Shown: positions 58,401-64,000 of the stretch, in pieces
Numbering within the stretch: the first letter of the stretch is position 1
Layout: each line of letters begins with the position of its first letter
Source of the DNA: Acidobacteriaceae bacterium
GTDB taxonomy: Bacteria; Acidobacteriota; Terriglobia; Terriglobales; Acidobacteriaceae
DNA length: 64,000 nt
Assembly: GCA_025462735.1 (NCBI GenBank)
Contig: JAOAPC010000016.1
Coordinates: 124,001-188,000, forward strand
Direction of reading: 5' to 3'
Program-made: the position numbers and the translations under genes
The notes under the pieces: model-generated
The model's database searches: none
Seen by the model: the letters and a program-made list of their open reading frames with translations, nothing else
What the model was told of the DNA's origin: nothing

Positions 58401-60190
58401 ATATCGAGGCCACCAAACCCACCCCGTCGTGTACCGCCCCGCACTCCGTATTGCGCGTACCCCTGAATTACGCTGTCGGAAATTCGCAGCGAGTTGCCGC
58501 TTTCCCAGTCAACGCCGTTTCCGCCGCATTGCAACGAAATATTCAGATTTTTCAACCATCCCACCGCCGAGAAAACATTGAATGGTCCCGGGGCATACAC
58601 CGCTGGCGCACAGACCGTACTGTCACAACGAAGGCCTTGCCCCAGCGTCGTGTCAAGGCCGTCGAGCAGGAAGGCTTGATCGTCATCGACCTGCACTATC
58701 GAGCCGAATGTCCCTCCCGAAAGCGGAAGCCGGGTCGCCACATTGAATAACCGAGTTTTTTGCGCGTTGACTTCAATGAAGGGAGCTACTCCAGCTGCTA
58801 TCGTCGGCCGTCCACGCGGATTCACCAGCGTGATATCTGAATAGGAATTTGAGTTGACAGCGTCGCCCACAAAAATGCAGGTGTCGATCATCCAGCACTC
58901 AATGATCGATCCGCTGAAGTCCACCGTGATGTTCGAAGCTCGAATTGAAACCCGGGCATAGGCTTTGAGTTCGCCCGGTGGCACAATCACTTTGCCAGAC
59001 TGCGACGTCCCCACTGGGTTACTGGGGGTGAAACGGGCTGCAATAAGAGCTTCCTGCAATCCGCCGGAAGCGCTTCCAACCACATAACCTGCTGGATGCG
59101 CACTTGTCGTTGTGAACTGCAACGTCCCAGCCAGGCCATTTCCAGCGCAACTGCCGCCTGTCACTAATGCTGCTTCGGCGGTTCCGGTTCCTGAGATGTA
59201 GACGTAATACTGTGGCTCGGTTCCGGTCACGCCCGCCGGGCATTGCGTCAGATTTACTATTTGCGCCCCGGCCGTGCTCAGATTGTTGACTGGGTTTTGG
59301 CTCCAGGCGAAGTCCGTCGCATACTTGATGGCCAACATTCCCGGAGTCAATCCCGAGCCGCTGCCAGTACCGCATCCGCCCCACGTAGAATCACCGTGCA
59401 GGCACACGCCGTTGTTGGCGCTCCCGGTTCCCAACTCCCCGGTTGGAACTCGGCCACCCACCAGATCTGCTTTCGACGCCGCAGTCAAATCAACGTAGTG
59501 CTTATCAGCGGCCTGTTGCGGCGCACTCGGATCCGCGGGCAGCGTGAGCGGCCCGGTCATGGTGTCTCCAGACTTGTGCACAAAACTTCCACTGCCAGAA
59601 TTCGTTATTGCGAAATCCACATAGGCCTTGTTCACAGCTTGACTCGATTGCGATGGCGCCGGCAGGATCGGAGGAACAATAAATTGTTTCGCGCCTGTGA
59701 CGGTTTCAGTTCCGCTCAGGTGCACAACTGTAGCCAGTTGCGCGTTCACATATTGCTGAGTTGCGGCCTGGGTCAGCGGCGTTCCGGTTCCTGCCAAAGT
59801 TCGAACCTGAGAAATTGTTTCGGGTGAAGTCGTGCCAATTGACCAGTTCTCGGTTTTCACTGTTCCGTCAGTGAGCTGGTAAGTCACTGTGTAAATCGTG
59901 CCCGCGGGTGTGGCGCCAACATTTGGCGCCAGTTGAGCGGTAAAGCTGCCATTTGGGCCTAGCGTCACGTTCTTGTTTCCCGCTGCCACGGTCGCGCCAG
60001 TGGCGGCGGTAAACGCTGGCCATGAAACAAGCAGGGTCCCAGCAGCGTAAGATCCATCGGCTCTATACACCGTGTCGGTGACTGTAGTGAGAGCTGGCGA
60101 TTGAGCGGCGCCTCGCGTCAGCAGCGCCAAGACTACACAACAGAGCTGCAAACAAAAAAGCCGCCATCTAGGGCGGCTTGCGTGCAACAT
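55415..60190 (-). CDS. Giant tail-fibre-like protein with N-terminal signal sequence
   Basis: 1591 residues. A cysteine-rich hydrophobic N-terminus (FCLQLCCVVLALLTRGAAQ) looks like a signal sequence. Then come tail-fibre style repeats (SGTETVTGAKQFIVPP, HKSGDTMTGPLTLPADPSAP, VNKAYVDFAI), a beta-helix region, and a C-terminal stretch with more fibre repeats (ASPAFTGTPTAPTTSASDNS). The 5' end of the gene overlaps a terminator-like hairpin, so the start may lie further in. Confidence 0.7.
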   Translation of the reverse strand: MLHASRPRWRLFCLQLCCVVLALLTRGAAQSPALTTVTDTVYRADGSYAAGTLLVSWPAFTAATGATVAAGNKNVTLGPNGSFTAQLAPNVGATPAGTIYTVTYQLTDGTVKTENWSIGTTSPETISQVRTLAGTGTPLTQAATQQYVNAQLATVVHLSGTETVTGAKQFIVPPILPAPSQSSQAVNKAYVDFAITNSGSGSFVHKSGDTMTGPLTLPADPSAPQQAADKHYVDLTAASKADLVGGRVPTGELGTGSANNGVCLHGDSTWGGCGTGSGSGLTPGMLAIKYATDFAWSQNPVNNLSTAGAQIVNLTQCPAGVTGTEPQYYVYISGTGTAEAALVTGGSCAGNGLAGTLQFTTTSAHPAGYVVGSASGGLQEALIAARFTPSNPVGTSQSGKVIVPPGELKAYARVSIRASNITVDFSGSIIECWMIDTCIFVGDAVNSNSYSDITLVNPRGRPTIAAGVAPFIEVNAQKTRLFNVATRLPLSGGTFGSIVQVDDDQAFLLDGLDTTLGQGLRCDSTVCAPAVYAPGPFNVFSAVGWLKNLNISLQCGGNGVDWESGNSLRISDSVIQGYAQYGVRGGTRRGGFGGLDIANLYEEAGTCTNPAGNIGQAGAIIQGNTVKISGGEGPSGVVPLFANTGTTDYRYYIVAHHATYGASNPLYAGRALTSGSGNITVTTADIAGATTFDLLRVTIAGLEQAPFGAGNFAVATGVVRSSACANGVCTFTDTQAALQSYTVAIPAYYPLLTFWPGNLILGAASDSNSVLSGARAWLQNAPSSIVAVAGTGEPSVIATNCDAMTQWTPIWLSCYTAMAPSIFYQQGALLLAAKPNQDANGTLNLKGRLSFPTLGSGPSHIITLSDSNFQKTIASQNNRPTNDPNDAFVGYDRGDGNPANIGISFGAPKSISNYIGNVGDGTNWLERLSSNLKEFKTNVQMDSALTVTGSVQASSFVSTGSGPWSLQGRFGTLNVAPSGQSLIGFGSNGKLQVSENGGALLEVAKLDTSGNIATAVALAQTPTQCTGSFATGIQANGNANCSTADQIQLAETTAPTGIPNYGIFWFDSTCHCPKVIDNSGQAVQLGLTNVFNQDSNGTNPSNTLEQVNGTSPQAFRVYGTWSDASNWERTGLSWDQGDSYFVLKNENAGTGSQRGIGFWIGSNIRWAIDTASALKPFTDNSYNVGSATLRPKTVYAATSFDMSTTGAQTFEICNDSTTGTSLNFLAKLNGANPSCAVKLATTDVSSAMGVVSGGLGTSGNAVIAYRGYASCSFDGPTTAGDYVQISSTNAGDCHDSGSAYPSSGQVLGRVLSTNAAAGSYTTLLGPEVLAASGAVSSAFGRIGAVVAASGDYTVSQVTGAAPLASPAFTGTPTAPTTSASDNSTKIATTAYVQAQGYAAGSGMTSGNYPKANGSAGLGDSGVNAGPYSIPWITVYRGGGSSAFSTSANLVKLWGVVLTWPVTTAQVTYNVSTGDTNTSGSCNYDIGIADTTGNIKLHLGSTANQTFGSSGAHTITWSGGGSTTLQPGKYYVAFTTSCPANAAVLSGDGSGASVTFQNAGTAGITAGGSLTSFTPPSDSWSWGATVPAIVVR
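60154..60179 (-). terminator. Terminator-like hairpin overlapping the fibre gene's start
   Basis: AAGCCGCC / GGCGGCTT stem with loop ATCTAG-like and six T when read on the minus strand, 50 bases after the phosphatase stop. It also encodes residues ASRPRWRLF of the next gene, so it may attenuate that gene. Confidence 0.7.
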
Positions 60191-60226
60191 AATTCCTCCG
60201 GGTCGGGGATAACTGAGAAACAGCCT

Positions 60227-60805
60227 CTAGTCTCCACTCCTGACTTGCTGCTGCAGGAAATTCTCCACGCTGTTGACGTACACGTCCGCGAAGTCCACCA
60301 CCGGACGCCGCGAAGAAATGGTCTCCATAGCGCTCGCTTGTTCCCAACCTATCGAGCACAACACCGCCAACGTCATCATCGGAGCGCGATGAACTCCGGC
60401 CGCGCAGTGGATGAACAACTTGTTGTGCGGCTGTTCCAGAATCTCTGCCGCAAACTCGACTCCTCGCTCGAACAGCTCCGGAGGTTTGGGCTGAAAATCA
60501 TCGTCGGTAGCATTCCACAATACCTGGATTCCATGGGGCTCCGCCAACGGCGTATCGTCAAACTCGATCTGCATATCGATGATGTGGGTGATACCCATGC
60601 GCGCTGCTTCCGCCATATTCTCAGGGTTCCAGATTCCGCCACCTAGCCCGATCCGGTCCGTAATCCACGTGATGTCCATTCCCAAGTTCCGTACTCTCCT
60701 GCTCGCGAAATCGATCTGAACAGCTTTGGACGCCGGAACTCCAGCTTGGCGTTGCAGCGCTTCCACAAAGCGCGATTCTGCACGCCCCCAGTTGATCTTT
60801 TTCAT
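60227..60805 (-). CDS. Dual-specificity protein phosphatase
   Basis: 192 residues. The signature HCAAGVHRAPM holds the C-x5-R loop (Cys nucleophile, Arg) and Asp residues in ATDDDFQ could act as general acid. Other parts (ITHIIDMQIEFDD, AEILEQPHNKLFIHCAA) fit the DSP fold. Its ATG overlaps the previous stop by four bases. A regulatory or host-signal role is guessed. Confidence 0.88.
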   Translation of the reverse strand: MKKINWGRAESRFVEALQRQAGVPASKAVQIDFASRRVRNLGMDITWITDRIGLGGGIWNPENMAEAARMGITHIIDMQIEFDDTPLAEPHGIQVLWNATDDDFQPKPPELFERGVEFAAEILEQPHNKLFIHCAAGVHRAPMMTLAVLCSIGWEQASAMETISSRRPVVDFADVYVNSVENFLQQQVRSGD

Positions 60806-61122
60806 TCTAAGGGATGGCGATCTGTGATTTCTGTTTCGCCGCCAGATACTTGTTTACCAGGCTGAATATTAGGCAAACCCAGTTGATCGAGTAATAATCG
60901 CGCTAGCGATTCCTGGACCGGAGATTCTTCCTGAGCGGTAGCCGGATAGAGTCCAACCATCTCGAAAAGAAACTTCATGGCCTGATATTGGCCTTCTTCT
61001 CGCACCGCATCGATCGCTTGCTGCACCATGGGAACCGCGTGCCGAGCCACCAATTCGCTGATTTTACGGCGCACCACCGAAAGTTCTTCGGTAGGGCCGG
61101 CTTTTGCAGTGCGGGTTCCCAT
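60802..61122 (-). CDS. Small helical protein, possible terminase-small-like
   Basis: 106 residues from ATG 61122, used in place of a longer frame. Mainly helical (ELVARHAVPMVQQAIDAVRE, QYQAMKFLFEMVGLYPATA). It overlaps the phosphatase start (ATGA). Size and place near TerL-distal end could suit a small terminase subunit, but I see no clear HTH. Confidence 0.5.
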   Translation of the reverse strand: MGTRTAKAGPTEELSVVRRKISELVARHAVPMVQQAIDAVREEGQYQAMKFLFEMVGLYPATAQEESPVQESLARLLLDQLGLPNIQPGKQVSGGETEITDRHPLE

Positions 61123-61140
61123 GGTGCGCCTCGAGTAGTA

Positions 61141-61176
61141 AAAAAGAAAAAGAGCGCGACAAGCGCGCTCTTTTTT
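61141..61176. terminator. Bidirectional terminator
   Basis: Stem AGAGCGCG / CGCGCTCT with an A-run on the left and T-run on the right, located between the sigma-like stop and the small-gene start; it separates early and late blocks. Confidence 0.8.
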
Positions 61177-61246
61177 CTTGCTCTCTATTTTCAGAATAGC
61201 ATTCTGAAAAGGAAATTGTGCCACACTTTGCATATTTATATTCGGC

Positions 61247-61903
61247 TTATTTACAAGCGCTTGCCGAGAATTGGGCTCTCGGACCCCCTTGACAAGAATT
61301 TTCCACAGATCGCCTCGGTGGCAGTCGATTCAGCAGACCTCCTTCAAGAAACAGTTCGCTGATCCGATCCACCGCTTCCGGAAACCCGCGGCACACGGTC
61401 CTCCTGGCGCAATGCAGCACTTCTGCGGCCTCATCTTGCGAATAATCCTGAAAGATAATTACCGCCACAAGATCTTTGCCGAAGGCATCCAGCTGATGCA
61501 GAGCACGCTCCACGTCATGAACGAAGATTACAGCGTCCTCAAAACTAGACATGCGGTATGAGGTCACTTTGGAGCGAAAAAGTTCCCGCCCCAAAAGCGA
61601 CGGCAGCCTTCCGACCTCCACCGATATTCGAAGATAACGCCTGAGCAGCGCGATGGTGCGCTCTCGATAAAGCCACAGGTCAGGATCGCCGCCCAATTCC
61701 ACCGGGCTGCCCGGGCTGTCTGCCTTATCGCCTCGAGAATTATCACTGGAAATAAAGTTAAGTGAGCTCTCTTCTCTAGCCGAGGGATGTGCCTGTTCTC
61801 CGGTCCACGGCGCAATCAGCCGCAACTCATTGGAGCATTCAAGTGCCCCAGATTCCTGTCGGTTTTCGAGATCACAATTGTCAATAGGGAGTTCCGCACT
61901 CAT
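61247..61903 (-). CDS. Sigma-70 region-4-like regulator
   Basis: 218 residues. A low-complexity 75-residue start is followed by helices and a C-terminal region-4-like helix-turn-helix (DLVAVIIFQDYSQDEAAEVL, ARRTVCRGFPEAVDRI). Region 2 is not evident. In phages such proteins act as late-gene activators. Overlaps the zinc-ribbon gene by four bases. Confidence 0.6.
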   Translation of the reverse strand: MSAELPIDNCDLENRQESGALECSNELRLIAPWTGEQAHPSAREESSLNFISSDNSRGDKADSPGSPVELGGDPDLWLYRERTIALLRRYLRISVEVGRLPSLLGRELFRSKVTSYRMSSFEDAVIFVHDVERALHQLDAFGKDLVAVIIFQDYSQDEAAEVLHCARRTVCRGFPEAVDRISELFLEGGLLNRLPPRRSVENSCQGGPRAQFSASACK

Positions 61904-62136
61904 GCGTTACCCCCTTCGCCCCAGAATGTACCGTTAATTTTCAGCTCGTAGTCCGGGGCCGGAGATGCTGCGTTATGGTGCTGCAGGAATCGTGGATCCC
62001 GAGCCAGCCCGGCCAATATTATTGAGCACGGCGGGCAAAATACGAGCTCAGAACCTATTAGCCGCAGCCAGAGTGCGCCACAGCGCTCGCAATATTTGAG
62101 TTCCATTTGAATTGCATTGCTGTCGAGCAGTTCCAT
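61900..62136 (-). CDS. Small zinc-ribbon protein
   Basis: 78 residues. Two CxxC pairs (YCERCGALW and FCPPCSII) make a zinc ribbon. Its last codon overlaps the start of the sigma-like gene, indicating translation coupling. Function unknown. Confidence 0.65.
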   Translation of the reverse strand: MELLDSNAIQMELKYCERCGALWLRLIGSELVFCPPCSIILAGLARDPRFLQHHNAASPAPDYELKINGTFWGEGGNA

Positions 62137-62163
62137 AAATCGCCTCCTAGCGATAATCGAGAC

Positions 62164-62203
62164 AAAAAAAAGGCCCTGTACCGGATTTGCCGGTTACAGG
62201 GCC
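62164..62203 (-). terminator. Strong terminator after DUF2292 gene
   Basis: GGGCCTGT-type stem: GGCCCTGTACCGG pairs with CCGGTTACAGGGCC, and the minus strand then has seven T. It lies 60 bases past the DUF2292 stop. Confidence 0.85.
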
Positions 62204-62264
62204 CGTTTCTCTTACGACGACCTGTTTGGATTATTCAGTTATAAGTCTGCGATGAAGCCAAGCT

Positions 62265-62471
62265 TCAGGTTGCGGAATGATGCCGGAAATAACCCTCCTC
62301 ATAACCCGATTTGAGCACCTGTCCGTTCTGGATGATCACGCTTACTTTGCCGTTAAAGTGAATGTCGGAAAGCAAACGCTGCATCGCGGCTGAAAGGACT
62401 TCGGCAGCGCGGATCTTGCGGCGAAATTCAACGAACCCAGTTTCTTCCGTTCCTCGCGATACCTCAGACAT
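62265..62471 (-). CDS. DUF2292-like small protein
   Basis: 68 residues. The C-terminal half NGKVSVIIQNGQVLKSGYEE fits the short DUF2292 (YezD-like) pattern. The first half is helical. It starts divergently from the repressor and ends in its own terminator. Function unknown. Confidence 0.6.
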   Translation of the reverse strand: MSEVSRGTEETGFVEFRRKIRAAEVLSAAMQRLLSDIHFNGKVSVIIQNGQVLKSGYEEGYFRHHSAT

Positions 62472-62683
62472 GTGCGCCTTCTTTTCTCCCTCGAACAGTT
62501 ATATCGGTTTGCTGATGCTATAGCTGTGAGTTTTCGCGAGTCAAGGCAAACTGCCAAAACACCGGGATTTACTTGTGTGGATGGGACTTGCGTTGACCAT
62601 TGCGCTCTGCCGTCGCGGACGGCGGCGCATTTTGGTTGTGGATATTGGTGGAAAACTTCAGGCTCCAGATCTCGTCCTCATAC

Positions 62684-62697
62684 TTATTAGCTGATAA
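62684..62697. promoter_or_regulatory. Candidate operator for the repressor
   Basis: TTATTAGCTGATAA is a 14-base palindrome with two mismatched positions, 50 bases before the repressor ATG. Binding is inferred. Confidence 0.4.
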
Positions 62698-62734
62698 TCA
62701 CGTAGAGATAATAGCCACCCGCTATAGGGGGTGC

Positions 62735-62740
62735 TATACT
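62735..62740 (+). promoter_or_regulatory. Candidate -10 element of repressor
   Basis: TATACT lies seven bases before the ATG, which would make a near-leaderless message; no good -35 was found. Confidence 0.3.
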
Positions 62741-62746
62741 TCGCCC

Positions 62747-63460
62747 ATGAAATTCAAGAGCCTGCAAGAAAACCTGCGTAAGGCCCTGTGGGAGCGGATT
62801 GATGAAGGCGAACTGACTGGTCTGCGGCTGGCTACACAGACCGGCTTCCGCCAGGCACACATCTCGAATTTCTTGAACCGCAAGCGCAGCCTTAGCCTGG
62901 AGGGCATGGACCGCGTCTTGAGTGTGCAGCACCTCTCGGTCCTCGATCTGCTTGATCCGGCTGAAGTCAATAAGCGCGCAACCATCGCCCCGCCCAGCGA
63001 TGATGCATTCGAGAACATTTTCGTGGTTGATGCCGGGATTGCCGCTAGCGAGCCGCTCATCATGAGCATGAACGTACGTGAGATCCAGAAATTCAAACGC
63101 AGCTTCCTCCGCAGGCTGCGTCCCGACATGCACGGTAAGAGGGCTGATTGGGAACGATTCGTGGCCATTAAGATCGCAGCCGACGGAATGAGTATGTATC
63201 CACGGCTATTCCCCGGGGCCACCGTGCTGATCGACCGCCATTACAATTCCTTGCAGCCGTACCGCAAGGGCGAGCTGAATATGTACGCCGTGCGCACGAA
63301 GGAATCCTGCATCGTCCGTTATGTGGAGTTGGCGGGAAGGAATATTATCCTGAGGCCGCATAACCAGGCCCATGCCGTCGAAGTGCTGACTATGGGAGAA
63401 GATGAAGGCCTGCCGGATTACCTGGTGGGCCGGGTCTGCTACATGGGAATTGAAACCTGA
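62747..63460 (+). CDS. Phage repressor, HTH plus S24 (LexA-like) peptidase
   Basis: 237 residues from ATG 62747; the open frame before it is ignored. The N-terminus has a HTH (GLRLATQTGFRQAHISNFLN). The C-terminal S24 domain shows the Ser in AADGMSMYPRLFPG and the Lys region YRKGELNMYAVR. It would repress the early genes and self-cleave on DNA damage. It faces the minus-strand block, as a lysogeny switch would. Confidence 0.85.
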   Translation: MKFKSLQENLRKALWERIDEGELTGLRLATQTGFRQAHISNFLNRKRSLSLEGMDRVLSVQHLSVLDLLDPAEVNKRATIAPPSDDAFENIFVVDAGIAASEPLIMSMNVREIQKFKRSFLRRLRPDMHGKRADWERFVAIKIAADGMSMYPRLFPGATVLIDRHYNSLQPYRKGELNMYAVRTKESCIVRYVELAGRNIILRPHNQAHAVEVLTMGEDEGLPDYLVGRVCYMGIET

Positions 63461-63660
63461 CCGGAATCAGTCCCAAAACCGCTCCAACCCGGTTGTACAC
63501 CCTCCTCTGGTAACCCTTAGTAACCATACGAATTAGATTGGCCAGCCGTACAATGACCATGTCCGAATGGCCGTCCCAGGCTTGCCCCAGCGAACTGCCG
63601 GCAATTGGTCATCTGTTCCGACTGGGGCGGGAGACGCACGGAACTGGAGTCGGTAATCTT
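63461..63660. other. Spacer to TPR gene
   Basis: 200 bases with no gene. A direct repeat GTAACC-CTTA-GTAACC is visible near 63510. No tRNA or clear attachment site is seen. Confidence 0.4.
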
Positions 63661-64000
63661 ATGGCGTTTGGTTTCGGTTTCAACAAACAGAAAGTTCTCA
63701 GCGCTGCGGAGAAATTCGTCCAGCAAGGGAAGTTACAGAACGCCATCTCCGAGTACGAAAAAGTCCTCAAAGCCGATCCCAAAGACCTGACCGTAATGAA
63801 TACGATCGGGGACCTCTATTCTCGCAGCGGCGAGCACGAGAAAGCTGCAACGAGCTTCAAAAACGTTGGCGATGCATACGCTGGCCAGGGCTTCACGGTC
63901 AAAGCCATCGCCATGTACAAGAAGTTAAGCAAGCTGAAACCCTCCACTGAATGTGTGTTGCGGCTTGCGGAACTCTATACTCAGCAAGGTCTTTTCAACG
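63661..64000 (+). CDS. Tetratricopeptide repeat protein, 3' partial
   Basis: ATG 63661 opens a frame that runs off the window end. TPR units are seen: VLSAAEKFVQQGKLQNAISE, LTVMNTIGDLYSRSGEHEKA, FTVKAIAMYKKLSKLKPS. Start choice is uncertain because the region upstream is also open in this frame. The gene probably marks the return to chromosome. Confidence 0.75.
   Translation, partial: MAFGFGFNKQKVLSAAEKFVQQGKLQNAISEYEKVLKADPKDLTVMNTIGDLYSRSGEHEKAATSFKNVGDAYAGQGFTVKAIAMYKKLSKLKPSTECVLRLAELYTQQGLFN

Larger units (their letters stand above)
62472..62746. other. Divergent control region upstream of repressor
   Basis: 275 bases without a gene between the DUF2292 gene and the repressor. It holds the operator and -10 candidates below and a short inverted repeat GGCA-AAC-TGCC at 62545-62555. 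Confidence 0.5.

Noticed and set aside
34746-63600. Attachment-site direct repeat at both ends of the phage-like block
   Set aside because: Only an 8-base match (GGCCAGCC) was noticed between the two flanks, too short to count.

Overview
The window reads as bacterial chromosome, most likely Acidobacteriota (Terriglobia). This is an inference from gene content: a secreted DUF3494 ice-binding-like lipoprotein, a rhizobial/acidobacterial-style Crp/Fnr regulator, a tilS-hpt-ftsH cluster, fabF-acpP, and many small palindromic intergenic repeats. No rRNA, tRNA or CRISPR array was recognised.

Left part (1-34.7 kb): ordinary chromosome. It opens inside a GAF-PAS sensor histidine kinase. Next come a Crp/Fnr regulator, several exported or membrane proteins of unknown role, an Nramp-related transporter, a DUF892 ferritin-like protein, an MFS exporter, Lol-type ABC components (lolE-like and lolD) separated by a frameshifted gene on the other strand, clpC, a secreted beta-propeller-like protein, then leftward SRPBCC-tilS-hpt-ftsH. 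After that come small enzymes (thioesterase, YfiT/DinB, two flavin-binding PPOX proteins, VOC), acpP-fabF, dtd, folP, a PBP4-type dacB and a class V aminotransferase.

Middle and right part (about 34.8-63.5 kb): a phage-like element, almost entirely on the minus strand and read right to left. A divergent S24/CI-type repressor (62.7 kb) faces an early block of DUF2292, zinc-ribbon and sigma-region-4-like genes. Then come a small gene, a dual-specificity phosphatase and three very large fibre/beta-helix proteins with N-terminal signal peptides, one of them fused to a polysaccharide deacetylase. The virion genes follow: large terminase, a HipA-like kinase plus DUF3037 pair, portal, probable prohead protease, scaffold, major capsid protein, connectors, tail terminator, tail tube, and a tail hub gene interrupted by an in-frame TGA. 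A possible lysis pair precedes a three-gene cassette: a proteasome-beta-like Ntn hydrolase, a small coupled protein and a PIN-domain protein. I see no integrase, replication genes, tape-measure gene or endolysin, so this is a decayed or domesticated prophage, or a GTA-like particle. The last 340 bases begin a TPR protein.

Two things stand out. One is the Ntn-hydrolase/small protein/PIN cassette, a candidate undescribed system. The other is a set of branched palindromic repeats, some with co-varying side stems, found both in chromosome and between phage genes; related repeat sequence appears to sit in frame inside tilS and the lolE-like gene.
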